Source: an uncultured Collinsella sp.
GTDB lineage: Bacteria > Actinomycetota > Coriobacteriia > Coriobacteriales > Coriobacteriaceae
NCBI GenBank assembly: GCA_900547765.1
Contig: URIA01000004.1
Location: forward strand, 1 to 64,000
Reading direction: 5' to 3'
DNA: 64,000 bases
Shown here: piece after piece, positions 32,308-40,344 of the stretch
How the letters are laid out: each line of letters opens with the position of its first letter
How positions within the stretch are numbered: position 1 is the stretch's first letter
Program-made: the position numbers and the translations under genes
Notes under the pieces: model-generated
Database searches by the model: none
Seen by the model: the letters and a program-made list of their open reading frames with translations, nothing else
Told to the model about the DNA's origin: nothing

Positions 32308-32892
32308 TTACAGCTTGTTAGCGATTTTCTTTGCCGTGCGCTTAACGCCGGCCACAAGACCTCCCGCAGGATGCTCTTTTTCGTATGCCAGACGCTTCTC
32401 GCGTTTGGCATACTCTTCGATGATGATGTCGCCATACTCGTCTTCGATCTTGTCGAAGAAGTCGACGGCGCCCTTAATTTCCTCTGCGGTCGGGTGTCCC
32501 TTCTGGACGCCGCCCATGAGCTTGAACGGGCCCCACGTATCAAAGCCGGTGCAACCGTAGACGCCCATAAAGATAGCCTGCCTCATGCGGCAGATGCCAT
32601 CGATATCCTTGCCGTACCACTTGTTTTTGCCGCCGTAGGTCATAAGACCAAACACCTTGTCCTGCGGCTGCAGCACGTTGGTGAGTACGCGTGCCATATC
32701 CTTGTCGATCTCGGAGTAATAGATGCCCGTGGCGACACCAATCAGATGATACTCGTGCAGGTCGGGGTACTCGTTTTTACCGAGTGCCTTTACGTCGAGG
32801 GTGTCAATCTCGGGGTGCGCCTCGACGATGGCGTCCACGAGCTTTTTCGTGTTGCCGTGGTGGCGCGAGGCGTAGAGGATGATGGTTCGCAT
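32308..32892 (-). CDS. Flavodoxin-domain protein
   Basis: The 194-residue protein starts at the ATG after GAAAGG (MRTIILYASRHHGNTKKL). The loop SRHHGNTKKL matches the FMN-phosphate loop of flavodoxins. ATGIYYSEIDKDM and GLMTYGGKNKWYG fit the other two FMN-binding loops, as in the IssF/protoporphyrinogen-type flavodoxin-like proteins. The last 50 residues form a basic helix (EEYAKREKRLAYEKEHPAG). It is on the opposite strand within the sugar region and has no obvious functional link to it. Confidence 0.83.
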   Translation of the reverse strand: MRTIILYASRHHGNTKKLVDAIVEAHPEIDTLDVKALGKNEYPDLHEYHLIGVATGIYYSEIDKDMARVLTNVLQPQDKVFGLMTYGGKNKWYGKDIDGICRMRQAIFMGVYGCTGFDTWGPFKLMGGVQKGHPTAEEIKGAVDFFDKIEDEYGDIIIEEYAKREKRLAYEKEHPAGGLVAGVKRTAKKIANKL

Positions 32893-33052
32893 AAGAAGGC
32901 CTTTCAGCTGTAATGAAGTCAATGTCAATATGGTACCCCGTTGGGTAGCTGGGATACCGGATGCATCGATGAACGTGCGGGTTTGTCCTTTAGCTAGGGC
33001 TGACGCGGGTGCTTGCGAGCAATGATAAAGCAGTTGTTCGAAAGGATGGGCA

Positions 33053-33934
33053 ATGGAATACGCTCTTTCCAACGATTCGATTTCTATTACGGTGTCCACG
33101 GCTGGCGGCTCGTTTACCTCGATCGAGGCCGACGGTCGCGAGTATCTGTGGCAGGGCGACCCTGCTGTGTGGTCCGGTCAGGCGCCGATCTGCTTCCCGA
33201 TCTGCGGAGGCCTGCGCGATGGCAATGCCATGACGTTTGCCGGGCACCATGTGAAGCTTGCCCGTCACGGGTTTGCGCGCAAACAGGAGTGGAAGCTGCT
33301 GAGCCAAAGCGAGTTCGAGCTGGCGATGTGCCTGGCTTCGGAGGATAACGCCGCGTTGCTGAGCGATTATCCGTACCCGTTTAAGCTCGTCGCCCGTTAC
33401 ACGCTTGAGGGCAATGCCGTTCACGTTTCCTATGAGGTCACCAACGAGGGTACCGAGGACATGCCGTTCTTTATCGGCGGTCATCCCGGCTTTAGGTGCC
33501 CGCTCGATGAGGGCGAGGCCTATACGGACTACGAACTGCGGTTTGAGAAGGACGAGGCCGCAGAGCTTTGCACCGCCGTCCCCTCGACCGGTTTGATCGA
33601 TGTGGACAGGCGCTCCAAGAACCCCATGGTGGGAAAGACTCTGCCGCTGTCGCACGAGCTTTTTGATTTTGCTGAGACGATCTTTGACGTGCTCGAGAGC
33701 CGCCAGGTCACGCTTTCCAAGAAGGGCGAGGACAAGGGTGTTCGCCTGAGTTTTGAGGGCTTCCCGTACCTCATTGTGTGGAGCAAGCCCGAGGGCGATT
33801 TTGTGGCAGTTGAGCCTTGGGGCGGCCTTTCGACCTGCTCTGATGAGGATGACGTACTTGAACACAAGCGCGGCTGCCTTGTCGCCAAGCCCAAGGAGAC
33901 CGTGGTCCGTTCGTTTACGATCGAGATTCTGTAA
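33053..33934 (+). CDS. lacX: Aldose 1-epimerase family protein (LacX-like)
   Basis: This 293-residue protein has the galactose-mutarotase fold. Similar LacX proteins accompany lactose operons of lactic acid bacteria. Key residues include Arg/His in KLARHGFARKQEW and the His-Pro pair in FFIGGHPGFRCPLDE; the catalytic Glu is probably in FVAVEPWGG. It differs from the classical galM at 36615. AAAGGATGGGCA precedes the ATG. lacC follows after 59 bases. The exact sugar or sugar phosphate is unknown. Confidence 0.82.
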   Translation: MEYALSNDSISITVSTAGGSFTSIEADGREYLWQGDPAVWSGQAPICFPICGGLRDGNAMTFAGHHVKLARHGFARKQEWKLLSQSEFELAMCLASEDNAALLSDYPYPFKLVARYTLEGNAVHVSYEVTNEGTEDMPFFIGGHPGFRCPLDEGEAYTDYELRFEKDEAAELCTAVPSTGLIDVDRRSKNPMVGKTLPLSHELFDFAETIFDVLESRQVTLSKKGEDKGVRLSFEGFPYLIVWSKPEGDFVAVEPWGGLSTCSDEDDVLEHKRGCLVAKPKETVVRSFTIEIL

Positions 33935-33993
33935 TTCCGTTTTGTTGACTCGTATCGCGAGGCACAGGAAGCCTGCGAGATAAGGAGCTAAAA

Positions 33994-34929
33994 ATGATCC
34001 TAACCGTTACGATGAATCCGTCCGTCGATACGCGCTATCAGCTCGATGAGCTCGTCATCGACGACGTCAACCGCGTAACGCCCGAAAAGACCGCCGGCGG
34101 CAAGGGCCTCAACGTGGCCCGTGTCCTGGGCCAGCTGGGCGACGATGTTGTTGCTACCGGTCTGCTCGGCGGCCACATGGGCGCCTACATGGCCGAGCTC
34201 ATGGATGCCAACGGCATCAAGAACGACTTTGTGCCCATCGCCGGCGAGACCCGCATTTGCCTCAATATCCTCCACGCCGGTAACCAGACCGAGCTGCTGG
34301 AGAGCGGCCCGACGATTGCCCCCGAGGAGCTCGATGCCTTCACCGCCAAGTTCACTGAGCTTGCGAGCAAGGCAGATGTCGTCACTATCTCGGGCTCGCT
34401 GCCCCGCGGCGTCGAGGCAGACTACTATGCCAAGATCACGGGCATTGCCGAGAACGCCGGCGCCAAGGTGCTGCTCGATACCTCGGGCGCCTCGCTCGAG
34501 GCTGCCCTCAAGTCCGAGGTCAAGCCCGAGCTGGTCAAGCCTAACCTGACCGAGATCAACGGTCTTTTGGGCACGAGCTTTACCACTGACGATGTGGACG
34601 AGCTCCGCGCGGCGCTTGCCTCCGACGCCCGCTTCTCCGATATCCCCTGGGTCGTCGTGTCCATGGGCGCTGCTGGCTCTGTGGGCTTCCACAACGGTCG
34701 CGCATTCCGCGCCAAGACGCCCGATATTCCCGCCGTTAACGCTACGGGCTCCGGTGACTCCACCATTGCAGGCTTCGCGCATGCCATCGCTGCCGGCGCA
34801 GACGACGAGACGGTGCTGCGTACCGCTAACACCTGCGGCAAGCTCAACGCCATGGACCCGATGACGGGTCATTTGGTCATGGACCGTTGGGACGAGGTCT
34901 ACAACGGCGTTGTCGTAACCGAGCTGTAA
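33994..34929 (+). CDS. lacC: Tagatose-6-phosphate kinase (LacC-type PfkB kinase), copy 1
   Basis: LacC phosphorylates tagatose-6-phosphate to tagatose-1,6-bisphosphate; related enzymes act on fructose-1-phosphate. The 311-residue PfkB protein has ILTVTMNPSVDTRY, GGKGLNVARVLGQLG, the ATP-site region KPNLTEINGLLG and the catalytic Asp in NATGSGDSTIAGF. A paralogue of identical length and well over 80% similar sequence lies at 53199-54134. This copy sits with the amino-sugar genes, so it probably serves the GalNAc branch. A fragment of nagA follows the stop. Confidence 0.9.
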   Translation: MILTVTMNPSVDTRYQLDELVIDDVNRVTPEKTAGGKGLNVARVLGQLGDDVVATGLLGGHMGAYMAELMDANGIKNDFVPIAGETRICLNILHAGNQTELLESGPTIAPEELDAFTAKFTELASKADVVTISGSLPRGVEADYYAKITGIAENAGAKVLLDTSGASLEAALKSEVKPELVKPNLTEINGLLGTSFTTDDVDELRAALASDARFSDIPWVVVSMGAAGSVGFHNGRAFRAKTPDIPAVNATGSGDSTIAGFAHAIAAGADDETVLRTANTCGKLNAMDPMTGHLVMDRWDEVYNGVVVTEL

Positions 34930-34952
34930 GAGTTTGGATTGTGCCTCGGTAT

Positions 34953-35101
34953 TACCTGTCCGCTTGTTCGTCCGCGTCGACGACAAGTGCGGTAGCATTA
35001 TGCCGGGGCGCGACGCCGACTTTGTCGTGTTCAATCCCGACCTTACCCTGGTCGAGACGTATGTGGGCGGTAACAGCGTCGGTAACGCGTTTACCGAGTA
35101 G
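34953..35101 (+). pseudogene. Fragment of a second nagA (3' end only)
   Basis: After lacC the frame ending at 35101 reads DDKCGSIMPGRDADFVVF, then TLVETYVGG and SVGNAFTE, then a stop. This is almost identical to the last 40 residues of NagA at 31063-32232 (IEDKCGSIMPGRDADFVVF). Weaker DNA likeness extends back to about 34953 (cctgtccgc against ccggcacgc). There is no start codon or ribosome site. A former nagA gene between lacC and yhcH was therefore deleted, leaving its 3' end. Confidence 0.9.
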
Positions 35102-35133
35102 CTGCCAAAGAGACGATCCGAGAGGGGATTTAG

Positions 35134-35607
35134 ATGATTTACGGTGCACTGGGCGATATCGAGGAATACCGCGGCATGCTCAAGGGCCTCGACGTGCTGA
35201 TTGATTGGCTCGAGGAGAACGACCCGGCGGAGCTCGAGGTCGGCAGCCATCCGATTCTGGGCGACAAGGTCTTTGCGAACATCATGGCTCCCACGACGCG
35301 TCCCGAGGCCGAGGCTCACTATGAGACGCATCAGCGCTATCACGACCTGCAGATCGACGTCGAGGGTCGCGAGGCCTTTAAGGTCGCCACGGGCAGCTTG
35401 ACGCTGGTCCAGGAGTTTGACGAGAAGGACGACTACGATCTGGTCGATTCCGACGCTTCGATCGCCGGCGATCTGGCCGACGACAAGTTTGCCCTGTTCG
35501 TTGCAGGCGAGCCTCATATGCCCACGCTCGAGTTCCCGGACGATGGCGCGCAGCCGGTCAAGAAGATCTGCTTTAAGCTGCTTGCCGACGCCTACTGGGA
35601 GGAGTAG
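35134..35607 (+). CDS. YhcH/YjgK/YiaL family protein
   Basis: This 157-residue cupin-like protein belongs to the YhcH family. E. coli YhcH/NanQ speeds anomer change of sialic acid, and other members accompany sugar operons. Conserved parts are DKVFANIMAPTTRPEAEAHYE and the HQRYHDLQIDVEG core with likely metal ligands. GAGAGGGG precedes the ATG. It is 32 bases after the nagA fragment and before a strong terminator, so it likely shared a transcript with lacX-lacC-nagA. No sialic acid genes are in the window, so the substrate is open. Confidence 0.87.
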   Translation: MIYGALGDIEEYRGMLKGLDVLIDWLEENDPAELEVGSHPILGDKVFANIMAPTTRPEAEAHYETHQRYHDLQIDVEGREAFKVATGSLTLVQEFDEKDDYDLVDSDASIAGDLADDKFALFVAGEPHMPTLEFPDDGAQPVKKICFKLLADAYWEE

Positions 35608-35663
35608 CGCGCAGCTCGGCTGAGCCGTGTGTTGGCGTGATTCCCTTGAGGGGATCGCGCATG

Positions 35664-35714
35664 AGCCCCGCCAACCGTATTTTTCCTAGGGGAATCACGG
35701 TTAGCGGGGCTTTT
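35664..35714 (+). terminator. Rho-independent terminator after yhcH
   Basis: agccccgccaaccgt and acggttagcggggct pair across an 18-base loop and run into T4. Confidence 0.8.
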
Positions 35715-35783
35715 GTATTTGAACAGGGGAGTTGCCGACGGCGTGGCGTTTGCATTGGCGATGCGCTCAGGAAAATCGGCAAC

Positions 35784-35806
35784 AAAAAAGCCGCCCGAAG
35801 GCGGCT
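35784..35806 (-). terminator. Terminator for tRNA-Thr
   Basis: On the minus strand agccgcc-ttc-gggcggct is followed by T6, immediately after the tRNA. Confidence 0.88.
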
Positions 35807-35817
35807 ATCTTGTGCAA

Positions 35818-35893
35818 TGGAGCCAGCGACCGGGCTCGAACCGGTGACCCCCGCTTTACGAGAGCGGTGCTCTACCAACTGAGCTACGCTGGC
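35818..35893 (-). tRNA. tRNA-Thr (anticodon CGT)
   Basis: Read on the minus strand, the gene starts gccagcgtagctcagttggt, has the anticodon loop ctCGTaa, the T-arm ccggttcgagcccgg, and ends cgctggct-cca with CCA encoded. All four arms pair. It decodes ACG threonine codons. Its own terminator follows. No repeat or integrase flanks it. Confidence 0.97.
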
Positions 35894-36050
35894 GGCCATG
35901 TGATGACGCAACTGAGGCGTCAACGGCTGTCTATGATACGGGACATCGTAAATCCGCGCAAGTGTTCTGGCGGCTTTTCTCACTTTAAATGCACTAATAT
36001 TGGAGACGCGATATCTTGCTCCTACGGGTCTCAAGCAGAATGGGGCAGCG

Positions 36051-36530
36051 ATGGCTCAACCCAAGATTCTTCTCACACGCATCGATGACCGGTTTATTTA
36101 CGGGCAAGGCGTTGAGCTGTGGAATGAGGCGGTTGGTTCCAACCTCGTCCTGATCGTTAACGACGAGATTGCGGCGGATTCGCGCAAGTGGGCGCCTATG
36201 AGGGTCGCGGCGCCCGAGGGCGTGTGGACGCGGTTTTTCTCGGTGCAAAGGACCATCGACATCATTCATACCGCAACGCCGCGTCAATGGATTCTGATCA
36301 TGGTGGCCTCACCCGCCGATGCGCTCGCGCTGGTTAAGGGCGGCGTGCCGATCACCAAGATCAGCATCGGCCATATGCAGGCAGGGGAGGGCAAGCGTCC
36401 CGCAACACCCGCAGTTGCCGTAGACGACACAGACGTCGCTGCCCTCAAAGAGCTGCAAGCGCTCGGCATAGAACTAGAAATCCGCTACCTCCCCAGCTCC
36501 AACCCCGACCCCATCCAGCTAGTCATTTAA
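36051..36530 (+). CDS. Orphan EIIB-like protein lacking the phosphorylated histidine
   Basis: This 159-residue protein is clearly related to the mannose-family EIIB at 26302 (LLTRIDDRFIYGQG against LLTRIDNRLVHGQV), and both have the KGGVPITKISIGHMQAGEGKR-type region. The residue that should be phosphorylated, His17, is Tyr17, and the following Val is Gly. It cannot act as a normal EIIB. No EIIA, EIIC or EIID genes adjoin it. The reading frame is intact with GGGG before the ATG, so it may be a regulator, a decoy or a recent relic. A dispersed palindrome overlaps its last codons and supplies the stop. Confidence 0.85.
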   Translation: MAQPKILLTRIDDRFIYGQGVELWNEAVGSNLVLIVNDEIAADSRKWAPMRVAAPEGVWTRFFSVQRTIDIIHTATPRQWILIMVASPADALALVKGGVPITKISIGHMQAGEGKRPATPAVAVDDTDVAALKELQALGIELEIRYLPSSNPDPIQLVI

Positions 36531-36549
36531 GAACGTCCCCAATGACTAG
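36519..36549. repeat. Palindromic repeat overlapping a gene end, TAGTCATTGGGGACGTTCT family
   Basis: ctagtcatt (36519-36527) and aatgactag (36541-36549) enclose taagaacgtcccc. The left arm encodes the last residues and stop of the orphan EIIB gene. Relatives lie at 50527-50567 and 54396-54451. Confidence 0.7.
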
Positions 36550-36553
36550 GTAG

Positions 36554-36587
36554 CAAAACGCCCGTCGGCGGTGGTGCCGGCGGGCGT
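36554..36587 (-). terminator. Terminator after galM
   Basis: On the minus strand acgcccgccggc and gccgacgggcgt pair and are followed by T4. Confidence 0.82.
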
Positions 36588-36614
36588 TGCTGTGCGATAT
36601 GTCGCGTTGTGGGC

Positions 36615-37667
36615 TTAGTGCCTCATAAAGTGGTATTCGATCACATTGCTGTAGGGATGACCCGGGCCCACAATGCCCTGCGGGAACAGCGGCTGGTGCG
36701 GTGTGTCGGGGTACATCTCGGCCTCGAGGGCAAAGCCGGCGCCCCAACCATAGTTGGCATCGTCTTTGGCGTGTTCGTCGCCCAGCCAGTTGCCGGTGTA
36801 GAGCTGCACGCCCGGGGCAGTGGTGTAATAGTCCAGCTCACGGCCGGTCCACATCTCCTCGACGTGCATCGCGCGGCGCAGATTACGGCCGTACTGATAG
36901 CCATCGATGCACAGACAGTGATCGTAGCCACGGGCCTGCTTAATCTGCGGATCGTCGGCCTCCATGCCGGGCGCGACGGGGCGCAGCTCGCGGAAATCAA
37001 ACGGCGTGCCCTCGACCGGAGCAATCTCGCCGGTGGGGATATTCTGCTCGTTGATGGGCAGGTAGTGGGCAGCGTTAGCAACAAAGAAGTGCTCGCAGTC
37101 CATGCCGGCGTTATGGCCGGCAAGGTTAAAGTACGTGTGGTTAGTCATGGACACGTAAGTGGCGCGGTCGCTCTCGCAGCCATACTCGACACGAAAGACG
37201 CCGGTGCGCGTCACGGTAAACACGGCCGTAAAGGTGCGGTTGCCGGGAAGGCCCAGCTCGCCATCCTCAAGCGAGGTGGTCATGCGCACGGCATTGTGGA
37301 CCTCGTCGAGCTCAACATCCCACACGCGCTTGTGCAGACCATGCTCAAGATCGCTGTGCAGGTTGTTGGCGCCTTCGTTGGCCGGCATATGCCAGTCCGT
37401 GCCGTCGATGGTGATCGTGGCGCCCGCGGTGCGGTTTGCCACGGGGCCGATGGTCGCGCCAAAGCAGGCGGGGTTGTCAAAGTAATCCTCGAGCTTATCG
37501 AAGCCCAGCACCACATCGCGCACGTTGCCGGGGATGTCGGGCACGTCGATGCCCAACACGGTGGCGCCATAGTCCATAATGCGAACGCAGATCTCGGGCC
37601 CGTTGAGGGTGTAACGATGAACGGGGGTACCGCACGGCGCGGTGCCGAAAAGCTCGGAAGTGATCAT
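36615..37667 (-). CDS. galM: Galactose mutarotase (aldose 1-epimerase)
   Basis: GalM interconverts the anomers of galactose before GalK. The start after TTAGGAA gives 350 residues (MITSELFGTAPCG). GATIGPVANRTAGA contains the conserved Asn-Arg, NEGANNLHSD the first active-site His, and SMTNHTYFNLAGH the catalytic His; ARGYDHCLCID matches the GFDH-type substrate strand. It is transcribed away from the DeoR gene, sharing a roughly 200-base promoter region. galK and galT lie 19 kb away. Confidence 0.92.
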   Translation of the reverse strand: MITSELFGTAPCGTPVHRYTLNGPEICVRIMDYGATVLGIDVPDIPGNVRDVVLGFDKLEDYFDNPACFGATIGPVANRTAGATITIDGTDWHMPANEGANNLHSDLEHGLHKRVWDVELDEVHNAVRMTTSLEDGELGLPGNRTFTAVFTVTRTGVFRVEYGCESDRATYVSMTNHTYFNLAGHNAGMDCEHFFVANAAHYLPINEQNIPTGEIAPVEGTPFDFRELRPVAPGMEADDPQIKQARGYDHCLCIDGYQYGRNLRRAMHVEEMWTGRELDYYTTAPGVQLYTGNWLGDEHAKDDANYGWGAGFALEAEMYPDTPHQPLFPQGIVGPGHPYSNVIEYHFMRH

Positions 37668-37871
37668 TTGGTTCCTAACATCGAGGTATTTCCGACAAAC
37701 TGTAGCGCGAACAGGCGAGATTATCACTACACCCCACTAAAGCAGGGGGTATTTTTCTCAAAAAAGTGATGATTGGAGCTGTGCAGGCGTTCATTTTGAC
37801 GCGCACGAGTCTGATACAATTTGTTCGTTACTGTTTGAATTGACGCAAGCATGGAACAGCGAGGACTCATC

Positions 37872-38636
37872 GTGATTAAAGCGGAGCGACAGGATAAGGT
37901 TCGTCAGTTGCTCGAGGAGCAGGGCACGGTCTCGGTCAAGGAGATTTCGGATGCGTTGGGTGTCTCGGACATGACGATTCGTCGCGACCTTGAGGAACTT
38001 GCGAACCTGGGCGAGATCGAGCGCGTGCACGGTGGAGCCCGTAGTGCGCAGGGTCGCCCCCACGCTATGCTGCGCCATGAGTATTCGCACAGCGAAAAGC
38101 GCACCAAGCATGCCGAGGAAAAGTTGCAGATCGCGCGCCGTGCTGTGGAGCTTATCGAGGAGGGCTCGACCATCTTTTTGGGTACGGGCACCACGGTTGA
38201 GCAGATGGCCTCGATGCTGCCGGCGTTTCGCCTGCGCATCGTGACTAATTCGCTTTCGGTGTTTAACCTGCTCGAGGCGCGCGAAGATTGCGACCTGTGC
38301 CTCGTGGGCGGTATGTACCGTCGCCGCACCGCCGCTTTTGTGGGGCCAACGGCTGAGGATACCCTGCGTGCACTGGGCATCGATGCGGCGTTTATCGGCG
38401 CCAACGGCATCTTGGACGGTGACGTATCTACGTCCAATATGGACGAGGGCCGTATCCAGCAGCTCGCCTTTAGCAAGGCGGACTCGCGCTATCTGATCGC
38501 CGATTCCAGTAAGATCGGCAAACGCGACTTCTACACGTTCTGCCGCCTGGACAATTTGGACGCCGTGGTGTGCGAGCCGAGCATCTCCGCCGAAGATCGT
38601 GCCGCCATCGAGGAACATACGCAGGTCATCTGCTAG
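37872..38636 (+). CDS. DeoR family regulator, LacR-like
   Basis: This 254-residue repressor has an N-terminal HTH (residues 3-57; VSVKEISDALGVSDMTIRRDLEEL) and a sugar-phosphate sensor domain with TIFLGTGTTVEQMA and LVGGMYRRRTAAFVG. The GTG is preferred over an ATG seven codons upstream because GAGGA lies six bases before it. Its overall form recalls the streptococcal lactose repressor LacR, which senses tagatose-6-phosphate. That would suit the lac genes in the window, but its target sites are not proven. galM is divergent. Confidence 0.85.
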   Translation: MIKAERQDKVRQLLEEQGTVSVKEISDALGVSDMTIRRDLEELANLGEIERVHGGARSAQGRPHAMLRHEYSHSEKRTKHAEEKLQIARRAVELIEEGSTIFLGTGTTVEQMASMLPAFRLRIVTNSLSVFNLLEAREDCDLCLVGGMYRRRTAAFVGPTAEDTLRALGIDAAFIGANGILDGDVSTSNMDEGRIQQLAFSKADSRYLIADSSKIGKRDFYTFCRLDNLDAVVCEPSISAEDRAAIEEHTQVIC

Positions 38637-38744
38637 CTAACGCTGCAGACGATACTTCTGCCCCCTGCCGGCGCGGGGATTATCGCTTCACAATGACGCG
38701 CAAATAATTTTAGGCAACAAGGATGAGGCTATTCTGGGATATGA

Positions 38745-39977
38745 CTAGACTCCGTATTTCGTCTTTATGTCCCTTGAGAATGAATCATAGTCTTCATAGA
38801 GCCCCTCTCTGCTTTCATCCTCGGCGTGGCTTACACGTTCAAGGAGCTTATCCTTTGGAGCCTCTTTTGTTATTGCGGCCTCGCTATCGGGTATTGTGGA
38901 TTGCAAGAATAGTTCTAGAGCATAGACGTCTTTGAGTATGTAGCCCGTCGAACGACCCGCCCCTGTTTTTTCGATTGCGCTGCAACTAACAAGCTGACTG
39001 AGGGTTCGTTTAACGGTAACCTCGCTGATATCGGGGCAGTTGGATCGGATGTCTGATTTCTTAATGACGCCGGGTCTCTGTTGAAATAGAACGGCGATGC
39101 GCGCTTGCTTCGACATGGGACGAGTGCTTGATTCAATTAAGGTACGCTGCTCGAGCTGTCGGTAGGCGGCCAGTGTTGTTCCGAGCATGAAACGGATAAA
39201 GGGTGCTTCGGTGTTTTGATTTTCATTCCATCCAGTGGAGCTTGCAGCGAGGGCGTTGTAGTAGAGCGCCTTGTTGTCTTCAATAAGTCGTTCGATGCTG
39301 ATGTAACGCGCAACGTCGTATCCAGTCTTTTCGAGTAGCAGCGTTGTAAGGAGCCGGCTCATCCTGCCATTGCCATCGTTGAAGGGATGAATACTGACAA
39401 AATCGAAGATAAAGCGGAGCGATATAAGGAGGGGATCGCAAACTTGGCGAGATAAAGCATCGTTGAGGGACTGGCAGGCTTCTTTAATAAGTCCCGGGGT
39501 TGCTAGAGCCGAAGGGGGCCTAAAGCGCACAAATCGATTACCTTGATCGTCAATGGAGACGATTTCGTTATCGCTATCCTTCCAATGGCCTCCATACGAG
39601 ATTGCCGTGTGCGCCATGAGGTCACGATGCAACTGCAAAATGACCGATGGCGTTACGGGAATGGAATCGTGTTGCTCGTGAATAAGCGACAGCACATCTC
39701 GGTATCCAGCGATTTCTTCCTCTGCGCGGGAGCTTGGCTTGGCGGAATACGCCATGATTGCTTTGAGTCTTTTTTGGGTGGTAACAATTCCTTCAAGTCC
39801 GTTGGAGGATTGGGTGCTTTGGATCTTAGCTTCCTCCATAAGGGACGATAGGAGTTCGGGTTTGACTTGACTCAGAACAAGCTGTCGGCCTTTATGCTCG
39901 CGTATCGAGAGGAGGAGGTTGGTGATTGGAGTTGCTTCGAGTTCCGCTGGGACTGTGGTGTAATCGAACTGGCGCAT
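38745..39977 (-). CDS. Fic domain protein with C-terminal winged helix
   Basis: Fic proteins transfer AMP or other nucleotides to target proteins. The 410-residue product has the complete active-site motif HPFNDGNGRMSR (His197) and, upstream, the inhibitory helix SNGLEG (58-63) that fits the S/T-xxx-E-G/N rule, so it is self-inhibited class II Fic. Residues about 290-350 form a winged helix (SDIRSNCPDISEVTVKRTLSQLV) that may bind DNA. It is lower in GC than its neighbours, which hints at acquisition. A long near-perfect palindrome overlaps its ribosome site and could be its own operator. Confidence 0.9.
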   Translation of the reverse strand: MRQFDYTTVPAELEATPITNLLLSIREHKGRQLVLSQVKPELLSSLMEEAKIQSTQSSNGLEGIVTTQKRLKAIMAYSAKPSSRAEEEIAGYRDVLSLIHEQHDSIPVTPSVILQLHRDLMAHTAISYGGHWKDSDNEIVSIDDQGNRFVRFRPPSALATPGLIKEACQSLNDALSRQVCDPLLISLRFIFDFVSIHPFNDGNGRMSRLLTTLLLEKTGYDVARYISIERLIEDNKALYYNALAASSTGWNENQNTEAPFIRFMLGTTLAAYRQLEQRTLIESSTRPMSKQARIAVLFQQRPGVIKKSDIRSNCPDISEVTVKRTLSQLVSCSAIEKTGAGRSTGYILKDVYALELFLQSTIPDSEAAITKEAPKDKLLERVSHAEDESREGLYEDYDSFSRDIKTKYGV

Positions 39978-39985
39978 GCGGCTCC

Positions 39986-40060
39986 TTTCGGTATCACGAA
40001 CATACTTTCGATATCATAATACCATTAAATGATACCGAAAGTATGTTCGTGATACCGAAA
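39986..40060. promoter_or_regulatory. Long palindrome upstream of fic
   Basis: Two 32-base arms (39986-40017 and 40029-40060) match with one mismatch around an 11-base centre. The unit GATACC/GGTATC occurs at both ends of each arm or near-match, as in a double operator. The arm nearest fic contains the start of its GAAAGGAG site, so the region could act as a DNA operator or an RNA hairpin. Confidence 0.65.
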
Positions 40061-40113
40061 ACTAGAAATCATGCTTCATAACTGCTTGGAAAGTTTGGAT
40101 TTGACTATCTTAT

Positions 40114-40252
40114 TGTCTTGATCTGTAACAGGTAGACGGTCGAAAGTGGGCTACGTGTTACAGATTTAGACATTTCTGCTCGGGCGTTCTGTTTGTCTCG
40201 ATCCGTAACAGCTGGGGCCGAAAATCCCTGCTAGATGTTACAGATCGAGACA
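40114..40252. repeat. Twin-palindrome module A, behind lacG copy 1
   Basis: Two 59-base palindromic units (40114-40172 and 40194-40252) have 17-base arms like TGTCTCGATCTGTAACA and TGTTACAGATTGAGACA. The centre resembles ggccgaaaatctcagc. The units are joined by the 21-base linker tttctgctcgggcgttctgtt. Module B at 44925-45062 has the same parts and linker. The module lies 92 bases past the lacG stop codon. Confidence 0.85.
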
Positions 40253-40280
40253 AATGAACCGCGTGGCCTGGCCGAAAAAC

Positions 40281-40322
40281 AAAAAGGCCGCATGCGATCC
40301 CGTGGGGGATTCGCATGCGGCC
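40281..40322 (-). terminator. Terminator after lacG copy 1
   Basis: On the minus strand ggccgcatgcga and tcgcatgcggcc pair with a small inner stem (atccc/gggat) and run into T5. Confidence 0.9.
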
Positions 40323-40344
40323 GACAGGGGGTATGCGGCAGAAA

